A DNA stretch of 6,494 bases from Deltaproteobacteria bacterium. GTDB lineage: Bacteria; Desulfobacterota; Desulfobaccia; Desulfobaccales; Desulfobaccaceae. The notes under the pieces are model-generated. The model was given only the letters and a program-made list of their open reading frames with translations. It did not search any database and was not told the DNA's origin. Shown here in pieces: positions 1-5,530 of the stretch. Positions within the stretch are counted from its first letter, which is position 1. Every line of letters starts with the position of its first letter. Location: contig VGSX01000207.1 of NCBI GenBank assembly GCA_016874895.1, positions 1-6,494 of the forward strand. The letters are read 5' to 3'. The translations under genes were made by a program, and so were the position numbers.

Positions 1-308
1 CGGCGCTCAACTCCGGGAGCTTCCAGACCGGAAGGCAGAACGAAGCCTTCATAGAAGCGTTCCCAGATTTCAGCAACATCGTCCATGGCTCCTTGGGGGG
101 CGGCTGTCCGGGCCCAGTCCCAGTCGGTGGCAAGGCCCAGAGTGATCAGCCGGTTCAGGTAATCCGCCACCATGCCATGCAGAATCTGCCCCCTTTCCCG
201 GGCTTCATTCCTGGCCCGGGGGATGCCGTCCAGGTAGACGGTCTTGTAGGCATGGGGGCACCGGTCGTATAAATCCAGCCGGGAATACGAGTATTGGCGC
301 TTGTTCAT
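1..308 (-). CDS. PD-(D/E)XK nuclease superfamily protein (RecB/Cas4-like), N-terminal part
   Basis: The reading frame starts at ATG 308-306 and is open to the window edge, giving 102 codons of an incomplete gene. An AGGAGG at 318-313 lies 4 bases upstream. The protein begins MNKRQYSYSRLDLYDRCPHA and continues YKTVYLDG. This S-x-S-R-L-x-x-Y-x-x-C-P-x-x-Y-K pattern opens RecB-type and PDDEXK_1 nuclease domains, and the following ERGQILHGMVADYL carries the G-x-x-x-H element of that fold (His about residue 46). The catalytic D/E-x-K residues would lie beyond the window and cannot be checked. Family members cut or resect DNA and are common in phages and integrative elements, where they often accompany recombination genes; that role here is inferred. 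The gene follows a terminator, so it may be transcribed separately or by read-through. The family call is fairly secure, the exact function is not. Confidence 0.8.
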   Translation of the reverse strand, partial: MNKRQYSYSRLDLYDRCPHAYKTVYLDGIPRARNEARERGQILHGMVADYLNRLITLGLATDWDWARTAAPQGAMDDVAEIWERFYEGFVLPSGLEAPGVER

Positions 309-341
309 GTATCCTCCTGTGATAGTTGGGTGCCTCCTCCG

Positions 342-375
342 AAAAACGGCCCCCTGAGAGGCCCCAGGAGGGCCG
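342..375 (-). terminator. Rho-independent terminator after the 127-aa ORF
   Basis: On the minus strand CGGCCC, a bulged T, then CCTG pairs with CAGG then GGGCCG around an 8-base loop. This gives a GC-rich stem of about 10 bp (375-347), directly followed by TTTTT (346-342). It sits 43 bases after the stop of the 418-801 ORF and upstream of the nuclease start, so it would end the upstream transcription unit. Confidence 0.8.
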
Positions 376-417
376 ATTTCGGGGAAGGCAAGGGTTTTGG
401 TAAGGCTGAAATACCCC

Positions 418-801
418 TCAGAACAGCCCGGCTTCCTTCTGCTTCCCCGGGTTCTGCTCCGGGGGAGAAGTGGGGGAGGCCTCCTCAACCTGCTCCGCTT
501 CGGTGACCGATCCGGGGACTTCGCCAACTCCGGGTTCCGGCGAAGGAGTTTCAACGCCACCCTCCCCTTCGGGACCCGCTTGCTCCTCCTCAACGGCCCC
601 GTCCGGGAAGAACTCCGCCACCGTCTCCGCCTGTTCCTCCATGGGTTCGGCGTGGGGCGGCACCAGCATGCGCCGGGCCTCGGCCTCGATCTGTTCCATC
701 TTGACCCGGTGCTCCAGGCGCTTCCGGGCAATCTCGTAGCCCAATTCCGCCAACTGCGACTCCGGCCCCCGGTACTCCAGGGAAACCACAAATACCACCA
801 T
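418..801 (-). CDS. Hypothetical protein with acidic, proline-rich C-terminal tail
   Basis: This 127-aa ORF starts at ATG 801 and ends at TGA 418. I do not recognise the family. Residues about 13-45 look like an amphipathic helix rich in Glu, Arg and Leu (for example EIARKRLEHRVKMEQIEAEA). From about residue 50 the protein is low-complexity, acidic and rich in Pro, Gly and Glu, and is probably disordered. There is no signal peptide or membrane segment. It is the first gene after the group II intron, whose 3' end lies about 8 bases before the ATG. No Shine-Dalgarno at normal spacing exists in the unspliced sequence: the only AGGAGG (828-823) is 21 bases away and inside the domain VI helix. After splicing, TAGGA from the upstream exon would sit about 8 bases before the ATG. 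That arrangement, and the terminator after it, support this as a real gene. Function unknown. Confidence 0.6.
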   Translation of the reverse strand: MVVFVVSLEYRGPESQLAELGYEIARKRLEHRVKMEQIEAEARRMLVPPHAEPMEEQAETVAEFFPDGAVEEEQAGPEGEGGVETPSPEPGVGEVPGSVTEAEQVEEASPTSPPEQNPGKQKEAGLF

Positions 802-809
802 ATTGTAGG

Positions 810-860
810 GTAGGCAGCAAGTCCTCCTGATTGCTCAGGATCGACTGTCAGCCCCCCTCC
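810..860 (-). ncRNA. Group II intron domain VI and 3' splice site
   Basis: After domain V, the minus strand holds a hairpin with TCCTGA (840-835), a GCAA tetraloop (834-831) and TCAGGA (830-825). An imperfect lower stem, CAGTC against GACTTG, and an outer GGC/GCC pair extend it. It ends TGCCTAC at 816-810, with the AY end expected of group II introns. No bulged adenosine is obvious 7-8 bases from the end, where the lariat branch point normally lies. The precise 3' boundary (810 or 805) is inferred by analogy with the second intron, which ends CCTTAC before CC. Confidence 0.75.
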
Positions 861-894
861 GAACCGTACGTGCAACTTTCGCTGCATACGGCTC
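861..894 (-). ncRNA. Group II intron domain V (catalytic hairpin)
   Basis: A 34-base hairpin reads GAGCCGTATGC, then AGCGAAAGTT, then GCACGTACGGTTC. It has the pairing arms GAGCCGTA...TACGGTTC, a GAAA tetraloop and the conserved 34-base length. It starts 5 bases after the stop codon of the intron-encoded protein, the usual arrangement. Domain V is the most conserved part of these ribozymes and binds the catalytic metal ions, so this is strong evidence for a group II intron. Confidence 0.95.
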
Positions 895-899
895 TCCGG

Positions 900-2750
900 T
901 TACTCTTGCCAGGAAAGCTTCCGATTGGGAAGTGTTCCTCGATGCAACTGTTGATGGCAATCGAGGCAGAGAATCAAGGTTTTCCTCTGCCTTTCATACA
1001 TTAACCGCTGCCACGCTTCTGAACCATCCTGCACGCTCTTGAGCCGACTAATCAGATGAACCTCAAGGTGCCCGCCGCTTCGCCCACAATACTCACACTG
1101 CTGCGCCCTAATCCTTCGGGCCAGCTCGGAGTAGACGATTCGATACTGGGTAGTGTTGGGGGTCGAATCGACTGTGGAGTACCGCTTAGGGTAGCCTTGC
1201 AGGTCCTTAAGCCGGAAGAGCCTGACAGTGCGTATTTTCCCATTGCGAACCTCGGTAACCCGATAATCACCTGGGGAACATTTCAGCCTTCTTGCAATTT
1301 TTGTCACTGAGGACCGGTGTTTGTTAGCCAAGGTCTTAAGGAAGCTTCCACGCCATATTCCCTGGAGCTTTCCCAGAGCACTCTTGGCACCTGCCGCCAA
1401 GACATAGTAATTTGCAAGACCTCGAAGTTCCGCATTGTAAATGGTGATTATTTCGGAGTCGCTCAGATTGAGAAGTTCTGGACGATGCACCATCTGGAAA
1501 CGGTCATAATTCCCGTAACCCTTACTGTGGCAAAACTTAAGCAGCTTCTCTTTCGGGATAGAAAGTTCGATTTTCTCGGCCAACGATCTGGCGGTTGTAT
1601 GCCAGCCCCTGCGGGTGGTCTTTACAATCCGCTCACCCGAGTACATCGATAAATCGTATCCCAGGAACCGCGTCTTCTCCTTAGAGTGGCGAATACCAGA
1701 CTTTTCCTCGGAGATAGACAGGTTTAGTTCTGTGCGGATGAAGTCTCGGACTGCATCCATCACTTTCCTGCTGTCCTCCTTTGAGCCAATGACCCCAATT
1801 AGGAAGTCGTCGGCATAACGACAATAGGTAAGTCTTCGGTAGTTCGGATCATACGGATTGAACGCCGGAAGCTCCTTGCGGATTTTGTCATAGCTTCGGA
1901 TCGCTTTCCTTATGGCCGCCAGTTGCCCTTCAGCCTCATCTTTCTTGAGGCTTTCATATTTCTTGCGCAGCTTGCGGATCATGTAAGTATAATGCTGATA
2001 CTCCGGATTATCCTGGCGCCTTTTACCTCTATTGAACTTAGAGATCAGGTGTTCCATGAACTCATCAAGTTCGTGCAGGTAGATATTAGCCAGGATAGGA
2101 GAGATAATTCCTCCCTGGGGAGTTCCGCTATACGTGCCATGGTACTTCCAGTCCTCCAGATAGCCGGCTTTCAGCATGGTCTTGATAAGGCCAATGAATC
2201 GCCGGTCATCAATGCGCTTCATCAGCAACTTGATCAGGATTTCATGATCGATGTTGTCGAAGAAGCCCTGGATGTCCATGTCAATGATCCACTTGACACC
2301 CGTCCAGCACCGCTTTATAAAATCCAGTGCTGTATGACATGATCTTCCTGGCCGAAATCCATGAGAGCTTTGAGAAAAGATCGGCTCATAGATTTTCTCC
2401 AAGATGATTCGCATCACCTCTTGAACGAGCTTGTCGTCTGCGGAAGGGATACCAAGGGGACGCATCTTACCGTTTGCTTTGGGAATATAGATACGCCTTG
2501 AGGGTTTGAAGCGGTAACGACCTCCTTTGAGCAGCTTGATAATGTTGCCTGCCCGCTCATTAGAGAAACCGTCCAGAGTGGAACCATCTACTCCTTTGGT
2601 CATAGCACCTTTGTTGGAGTAAATGTTGACATAGGCCTGTTCCCACAAGGACAGGTTCTCCATGAGGCGAAAGAGCCCGTTAATCCGTTTTCCCTGTTCA
2701 GATATCTTTCCAAGTGCATTCAATCTCCTATTCGTCGTATCGGACAGCAT
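900..2750 (-). CDS. ltrA: Group II intron reverse transcriptase/maturase with HNH endonuclease domain
   Basis: An LtrA-type multifunctional protein of 616 aa from ATG 2750; an in-frame GTG at 2756 would give 618 aa, and residue numbers here use that longer form. The AGGAGG at 2764-2759 is 8 bases from the ATG but only 2 from the GTG, so the ATG is preferred. Reverse transcriptase blocks appear in order: RT0/1 near 90-105, SHGFRPGRSCHTALD (131-145), first catalytic Asp in DMDIQGFFDNIDH (159-171), GTPQGGIISPILANIYL (211-227) and YADD (314-317). Domain X contains AELRGLANYY (442-451). A C-terminal zinc-binding HNH domain has C554/C557 and C597/C600-H601. It should bind the intron RNA, aid splicing and copy the intron into DNA. 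One oddity is EVHLIS at 565-570, where homologues usually have VHHI. Reverse transcriptase and maturase parts look intact. The symbol is generic for the family. Confidence 0.95.
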   Translation of the reverse strand: MLSDTTNRRLNALGKISEQGKRINGLFRLMENLSLWEQAYVNIYSNKGAMTKGVDGSTLDGFSNERAGNIIKLLKGGRYRFKPSRRIYIPKANGKMRPLGIPSADDKLVQEVMRIILEKIYEPIFSQSSHGFRPGRSCHTALDFIKRCWTGVKWIIDMDIQGFFDNIDHEILIKLLMKRIDDRRFIGLIKTMLKAGYLEDWKYHGTYSGTPQGGIISPILANIYLHELDEFMEHLISKFNRGKRRQDNPEYQHYTYMIRKLRKKYESLKKDEAEGQLAAIRKAIRSYDKIRKELPAFNPYDPNYRRLTYCRYADDFLIGVIGSKEDSRKVMDAVRDFIRTELNLSISEEKSGIRHSKEKTRFLGYDLSMYSGERIVKTTRRGWHTTARSLAEKIELSIPKEKLLKFCHSKGYGNYDRFQMVHRPELLNLSDSEIITIYNAELRGLANYYVLAAGAKSALGKLQGIWRGSFLKTLANKHRSSVTKIARRLKCSPGDYRVTEVRNGKIRTVRLFRLKDLQGYPKRYSTVDSTPNTTQYRIVYSELARRIRAQQCEYCGRSGGHLEVHLISRLKSVQDGSEAWQRLMYERQRKTLILCLDCHQQLHRGTLPNRKLSWQE

Positions 2751-2758
2751 CAGCACGT

Positions 2759-2764
2759 CCTCCT
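2759..2764 (-). promoter_or_regulatory. Ribosome-binding site of the intron-encoded protein
   Basis: AGGAGG followed by ACGTGCTG and then ATG. The 8-base spacing fits the ATG at 2750 and argues against the upstream in-frame GTG at 2756. Confidence 0.8.
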
Positions 2765-3050
2765 TTCAGAGTATTGATATGCAATGAGCAACCTGTCTTC
2801 CTTCCCCCGGATAGAAGGCCCTTCGCCGATGTTACCATCGTGCTTATAGCCATATCCGTATCTCGACAATAGCGAGATCTGCAGACCCCATTACAGGGCC
2901 ACTTTGGGTACTATGAAGACTCCGTCGCCATACAGACCTGAGTGTGAAACTCATTGTCTGCTTAGGCGATCCCGCATTTACGTCAGATCAAAGTTGCATC
3001 GTGTTTAGGCCTCCCGTTCGTCCCTTTAATCCTTCTGATCGAAGGCATGT

Positions 3051-3099
3051 CAGACAGACGGAATATGGTGATGGGCCAAAATCGTCACCATACTGTCTG
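3051..3099 (-). repeat. Long inverted repeat (hairpin) inside intron domain I
   Basis: On the minus strand CAGACAG plus TATGGTGA (3099-3085) pairs with TCACCATA (3071-3064) and, after a 6-base internal loop, CTGTCTG (3057-3051). That is 15 bp in total with a 13-base terminal loop. Its position in the intron suggests a stable peripheral stem of domain I rather than a separate element. Confidence 0.7.
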
Positions 3100-3151
3100 A
3101 ACTGGCGTTTCAACTACCTTTCGCCAGCGCTACGCACTGGAGCCATGAGGA

Positions 3152-3157
3152 CTAGGA
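3152..3157 (-). other. Candidate EBS1 of the first intron
   Basis: TCCTAG at intron nucleotides 189-194 can pair over five bases (TCCTA) with TAGGA, the last five bases of the 5' exon (3350-3346). Position within domain I is plausible. This is inferred by complementarity only; no fold was computed. Confidence 0.4.
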
Positions 3158-3196
3158 TTCAAGCAGTATAGCCTTGACCATGCACGATTTACGCTG

Positions 3197-3202
3197 ACAT
3201 CA
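3197..3202 (-). other. Candidate EBS2 of the first intron
   Basis: TGATGT (intron nucleotides 144-149) can pair, with two G-U wobbles, with GCGTCA in the 5' exon (3358-3353). It lies about 40 bases before the candidate EBS1, the expected order and distance. An ATCTGACG at 2988-2981 matches the exon over 8 bases but lies downstream of the candidate EBS1, out of the expected order. Confidence 0.3.
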
Positions 3203-3345
3203 TCGGTCTGTGGTAGTTACTTCCTCTGATGCCTTTTCCCAACATGCTATACTCCCCCCTTCCTTTCGGGATTCAAGCTCTCGCGAGCAGGGATAAGTTG
3301 GGTGCGTACAGGATTATTCCGCAATCCTGGTGAGTTACATCACAC

Positions 3346-3350
3346 TCCTA
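3346..3350 (-). promoter_or_regulatory. Shine-Dalgarno-like TAGGA at the 5' exon end, separated from its gene by the intron
   Basis: TAGGA forms the end of the 5' exon, its TAG being the stop codon of the six-cysteine gene. In spliced RNA it would be followed by CCTACAAT and the ATG of the 127-aa ORF, an 8-base spacing. In unspliced RNA it is about 2.5 kb away. Role inferred from spacing. Confidence 0.5.
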
Positions 3351-3995
3351 TCTGACGCCGATGCGGCGCACCTGACCGGACGTGGGCACAGTGACGGTCT
3401 TGGGGGACAGCACCATCCACAGGGGAATGCCGGCCAGCGGGCCGCCGGTTATGGTCTTGACCAGGGCCAGAGAAGACAGGATAGCATTCACGGTGTTCCA
3501 GGAGGTGGTGCGGAACTTATGCACTCCTCCAATGCGGTCGGTGCCCTCGATCAACACCTGGAGGGTGCCGAGAATCTTGCACCGGTCCTGGCCGTTGTAA
3601 TAGGGGTCGATCCGCTCGCACGAACAGGGGACCTCCTGGTATTTGCCATTCTGGCCGGCCAGGCGCTGGGCGGCCTCCCCGTCCCCGGAGCACCAACAGC
3701 GGTTGCCCCGGTAGCAGGCGTACCGGGTCTGGAAGTTTAAATCCACGTCATCATAAAGCAGCCTCACCGGGATCTCGGTGATCTTGCCGCCTTCGGGCTT
3801 GAGCCGGGCCATGAGGGCCGTGTCCGGCAGGAGACGGCCGGCCGCGTCCCGCTGCAGGGTGGTTATCTGGAAATGATCCAGTTTGCGGGGCTGCGAGAAC
3901 TGCTTGCCCCCTTGGGAGGTTGTCATTTCCCCCTTGACCCCGATCTTGATTTTTCCACGTTCTGCCAATTGGGGCGTCAGGCCTTTGACCGCCAT
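3348..3995 (-). CDS. Putative recombination directionality factor-like protein with six-cysteine cluster
   Basis: 215 aa from ATG 3995, with AGGAGG at 4008-4003 and 7 bases of spacing, to TAG at 3348. It starts MAVKGLTPQLAERGKIKIG. Cysteines at 94, 100 and 102 (CYRGNRCWC) and 124, 126 and 139 (CSCERIDPYYNGQDRC) suggest bound zinc. The middle and C-terminal parts (EIPVRLLYDDVDLNFQTRY; FRTTSWNTVNAI; TGGPLAGIPLWM) resemble the Gp3-like recombination directionality factor family, members of which are often annotated hydrolase or metal-binding protein in elements. Such factors bind serine or tyrosine integrases and switch them to excision. That assignment is from remembered family features and no integrase is visible here. 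It is probably cotranscribed with the small membrane protein 13 bases upstream. The intron begins two bases after its stop, so the protein is complete. Confidence 0.7.
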   Translation of the reverse strand: MAVKGLTPQLAERGKIKIGVKGEMTTSQGGKQFSQPRKLDHFQITTLQRDAAGRLLPDTALMARLKPEGGKITEIPVRLLYDDVDLNFQTRYACYRGNRCWCSGDGEAAQRLAGQNGKYQEVPCSCERIDPYYNGQDRCKILGTLQVLIEGTDRIGGVHKFRTTSWNTVNAILSSLALVKTITGGPLAGIPLWMVLSPKTVTVPTSGQVRRIGVR

Positions 3996-4008
3996 AGAAT
4001 TTCCTCCT

Positions 4009-4119
4009 TCAGGATTGAGAAGTTTTATCCTTTGGTTTATTCAACGTGCGCCGCGTAGCGAAGCCGCAGACCAGCCAGCCGGCGATGAAGCCAGCCAGAA
4101 ACCAGGCAACTTTTCCCAT
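4009..4119 (-). CDS. Small single-pass membrane protein (36 aa)
   Basis: ATG 4119 to TGA 4009. The product is MGKVAWFLAGFIAGWLVCGF followed by ATRRTLNKPKDKTSQS. Residues 4-21 form one hydrophobic segment with small-residue spacing (AGFIAG), followed by a basic tail that predicts an N-out/C-in orientation. A GAGGTG at 4130-4125 lies 5 bases before the start. The stop codon overlaps the beginning of the ribosome-binding region of the next gene, whose ATG is 13 bases away, so the two are probably co-translated or at least cotranscribed. I know no family for it. The good start signal, tight spacing and clean hydropathy argue that it is real. A longer overlapping ORF in another frame is less convincing. 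Confidence 0.6.
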   Translation of the reverse strand: MGKVAWFLAGFIAGWLVCGFATRRTLNKPKDKTSQS

Positions 4120-4221
4120 AACCGCACCTCAGAAACAGAGAGCCAGCCTCCGGCACGTTCTTTCGAGGTCCCGCACTTTAAAAGCCGAAGCAGGCCTTCT
4201 TCCATGTGTCCCATCAAATTG

Positions 4222-4253
4222 AAAAGGGGAGGCGGATTTGACCTCGCCTCCCC
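4222..4253 (-). terminator. Rho-independent terminator after dnaN
   Basis: Perfect 9-bp GC-rich inverted repeat GGGGAGGCG (4253-4245) and CGCCTCCCC (4234-4226) with a 10-base loop, followed by TTTT then CAATTT. It begins 22 bases after the dnaN stop codon, so the downstream small membrane protein and six-cysteine gene need their own promoter or read-through. I found no convincing promoter between 4120 and 4221. Confidence 0.9.
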
Positions 4254-4274
4254 TCAAAACGCTTTCCCCTGTCG

Positions 4275-5405
4275 CTACATGCTCATGGGCATCACCAGGC
4301 TGTAACAGTGGGGATCGTTGGGGTCCATGATCCGGCAGGGCCGGTCAGGGTCGTTGACCGACAGAACCGCCTGCTCACTTTTCATGACCTGGAGCGGCTC
4401 CAGGAGGTAGCGGGCGTTGAAGCCGATCTGCAAGGGTTCGGCCAGGTCCCCGGCGGTCTCCAGGATGGCCGCGGTCTCCCGGCCCGCACCCACCTCGGGG
4501 TTTTCGTGGGCGATTTCCGCGGCGCCGTCGGAAAAGGTGAAGATCACCCCCCGAAATGGCCCCTGGGTCAGAAGGGAGATGCGCTTGAGGACCGCGGCCA
4601 GCTCTTGGCGGTTGAAGGTGAAGGTATGCCGGAATTCCTCCGGGATGATCCGCCGGTACTCCGGGAACTTCTTGTCCAGGAGCCGGACGGACAGCTCCTT
4701 GTCCCCCGCCTTGAGGCAGAGGGCCTTGTTCCTGACCCCGACTCTGACCCCACCTTCCCGGCCATAGCCGTCCACAAACCGCCTGATCTCCCGCACGGCC
4801 TTGGCGGGCACCAGGACGCCTTCGCCCAGTTCCAGCCGCTCCACCTCTGGCAGGGGGCGCTCCGCCAGGCTCAGACGGTGGCCGTCAGTGGACACCAACC
4901 GGAGCCAGGCTTCGCCCTCGTGCTCCACCCGCTCCCAGAAGACGCCGGAGAGGTGGTACTGCAGATCGTCCCCCACGGAGAAGACGGTCTTGTCGATCAG
5001 TTCCAGGAGCAGCCCGGCCTCCACCTCCACCAGGCCCTCTTCCCCGATCTCCGGAATGGGCGGGTACTGGTCCGCGGGCAGGGTGTTGAACTTGTAGCGC
5101 GATTCGCCCACCTCCAGCTTCACCTGCCGGTCGTCGCCCCGGATTTCCACCCGGCCCTTGGGGAGGTCCTTGGCCAGGCTGTGCAGGGCGTGGGCCTGGA
5201 CGGTGAAGGTTCCGGGTTCCAGCACCTCCGCGGGGTAAAAGCCCCGGAAGCTCGTTTCCAGGTCGGTGGCCGAGACGATCAGGCCGCTGCCGTTGGTCTG
5301 GATGAGGCAATGGCTGAGAATGGGGAGAGTCCCCTTTTTGTCCACCACTCCCAAAGTGTGGTTGACTCCCTTCATCAAAACTTCCTGTTCGATATGAACC
5401 TGCAT
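4275..5405 (-). CDS. dnaN: DNA polymerase III beta subunit (sliding clamp)
   Basis: 376 aa, the usual clamp length, from ATG 5405 with GAGGAG at 5418-5413 (7-base spacing). The three-fold repeated clamp architecture is supported by KKGTLPILSH and ATDLETSF in domain 1, STDGHRLSLAERPLP at 172-186 in domain 2, DKKFPEYRRIIP at the start of domain 3, and the C-terminal VMPM near 371-374. The TDGHRL and MPM residues line the pocket that binds polymerase and other clamp-binding peptides, so the clamp looks functional. As a dimeric ring it tethers DNA polymerase to DNA. It lies beside a parB-like gene and element-type genes rather than dnaA or recF. This suggests an accessory clamp serving the element, although only the neighbourhood supports that. 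It has its own terminator and follows another, so it may be a single-gene unit. No damage is visible. Confidence 0.95.
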   Translation of the reverse strand: MQVHIEQEVLMKGVNHTLGVVDKKGTLPILSHCLIQTNGSGLIVSATDLETSFRGFYPAEVLEPGTFTVQAHALHSLAKDLPKGRVEIRGDDRQVKLEVGESRYKFNTLPADQYPPIPEIGEEGLVEVEAGLLLELIDKTVFSVGDDLQYHLSGVFWERVEHEGEAWLRLVSTDGHRLSLAERPLPEVERLELGEGVLVPAKAVREIRRFVDGYGREGGVRVGVRNKALCLKAGDKELSVRLLDKKFPEYRRIIPEEFRHTFTFNRQELAAVLKRISLLTQGPFRGVIFTFSDGAAEIAHENPEVGAGRETAAILETAGDLAEPLQIGFNARYLLEPLQVMKSEQAVLSVNDPDRPCRIMDPNDPHCYSLVMPMSM

Positions 5406-5464
5406 TGCTTTTCTCCTCTTTAGGGAAATTTTTGACGCCGCATGCCGCGGCTAGTATTTTTTAT

Positions 5465-5501
5465 AAAAAGGAAAGGCGGGGACCCTCACAGATCACCCGC
5501 C
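5465..5501 (-). terminator. Probable rho-independent terminator after the parB-like gene
   Basis: GGCGGG (5501-5496) pairs with CCCGCC (5480-5475) over six GC pairs with a 15-base loop, followed by TTTCCTTTTT (5474-5465). The long loop makes it weaker than the other two terminators. It lies 30 bases after the stop of the ParB-like gene. Confidence 0.55.
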
Positions 5502-5530
5502 GCGGCGGTTGCAGTACCGGCCGGCTGCAT

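Larger units (their letters stand above)
810..3345 (-). mobile_element. Complete group II intron (ribozyme plus encoded RT/maturase)
   Basis: A retroelement of about 2,536 bases. The 5' end is GTGTG at 3345-3341, matching the GTGYG consensus, and the 3' end ...CCTAC is placed at 810; an end at 805 (second CTAC) is the alternative. Between them are a structured region of about 590 bases, a full-length reverse transcriptase/maturase ORF inserted in domain IV, a canonical 34-base domain V (894-861) and a domain VI hairpin. The RNA would excise from the transcript, and the protein-RNA complex could move the element by retrohoming. It sits between the TAG stop of the six-cysteine gene (3348) and the ATG of the 127-aa ORF (801), so both reading frames are left intact. 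The element is visibly less GC-rich than its flanks, as expected for a foreign insertion. Encoded protein and domain V resemble the chloroplast-like (CL) group of bacterial introns, but the class is inferred. Confidence 0.93.
2751..3345 (-). ncRNA. Group II intron ribozyme, domains I to IV (5' part)
   Basis: This stretch has no credible gene; it is the folded RNA upstream of the intron ORF. It opens with GTGTG, followed by a hairpin CAGGATT/AATCCTG (3329-3309). It holds a long hairpin at 3099-3051 and small hairpins at 2878-2860 (ATCTCG/CGAGAT) and 2840-2827 (CGATG/CATCG). Domain borders are not assigned here because that needs a covariance fold. The last part carries the ribosome-binding site for the encoded protein. 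Short + strand ORFs in this area are chance readings. Confidence 0.85.

Noticed and set aside
397..813. + strand ORF of 138 aa opposite the 127-aa gene
   Set aside because: It overlaps the intron boundary and the minus-strand gene and lacks a start signal. The minus-strand ORF fits the operon better.
590..820. 76-aa minus-strand ORF with a TTG start near AGGAGG
   Set aside because: The AGGAGG and TTG belong to intron domain VI, and the product is a Gly/Pro/Arg-rich out-of-frame reading of the 127-aa gene.
2944..3171. 75-aa + strand ORF in the intron 5' region
   Set aside because: It runs through structured group II RNA including a long hairpin; no coding signal.
3368..3372. GTGCG as an alternative 5' end of the first intron
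   Set aside because: It lies inside the coding sequence of the six-cysteine protein (Val-Arg near the C-terminus). GTGTG at 3345 is followed by the expected domain I hairpin and keeps both flanking genes intact.
4041..4214. Minus-strand ORF of 57 aa starting MGHMEEGLLRLL, overlapping the 36-aa membrane protein
   Set aside because: It starts within 10 bases of the dnaN terminator T-run and has no Shine-Dalgarno. The overlapping 36-aa frame has a ribosome-binding site, a hydrophobic helix and tight linkage to the next gene. Not fully excluded.
4308..5423. Long + strand ORF of 371 aa opposite dnaN
   Set aside because: It is the complement of a clear sliding clamp gene in GC-rich DNA. The translation has no recognisable motifs and no ribosome-binding site.
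5406..5464. AT-rich patch TATAAAAAATACT upstream of dnaN as a promoter
   Set aside because: A -10-like match exists but I found no acceptable -35 at 16-18 bases, and the T-rich part serves the upstream terminator.
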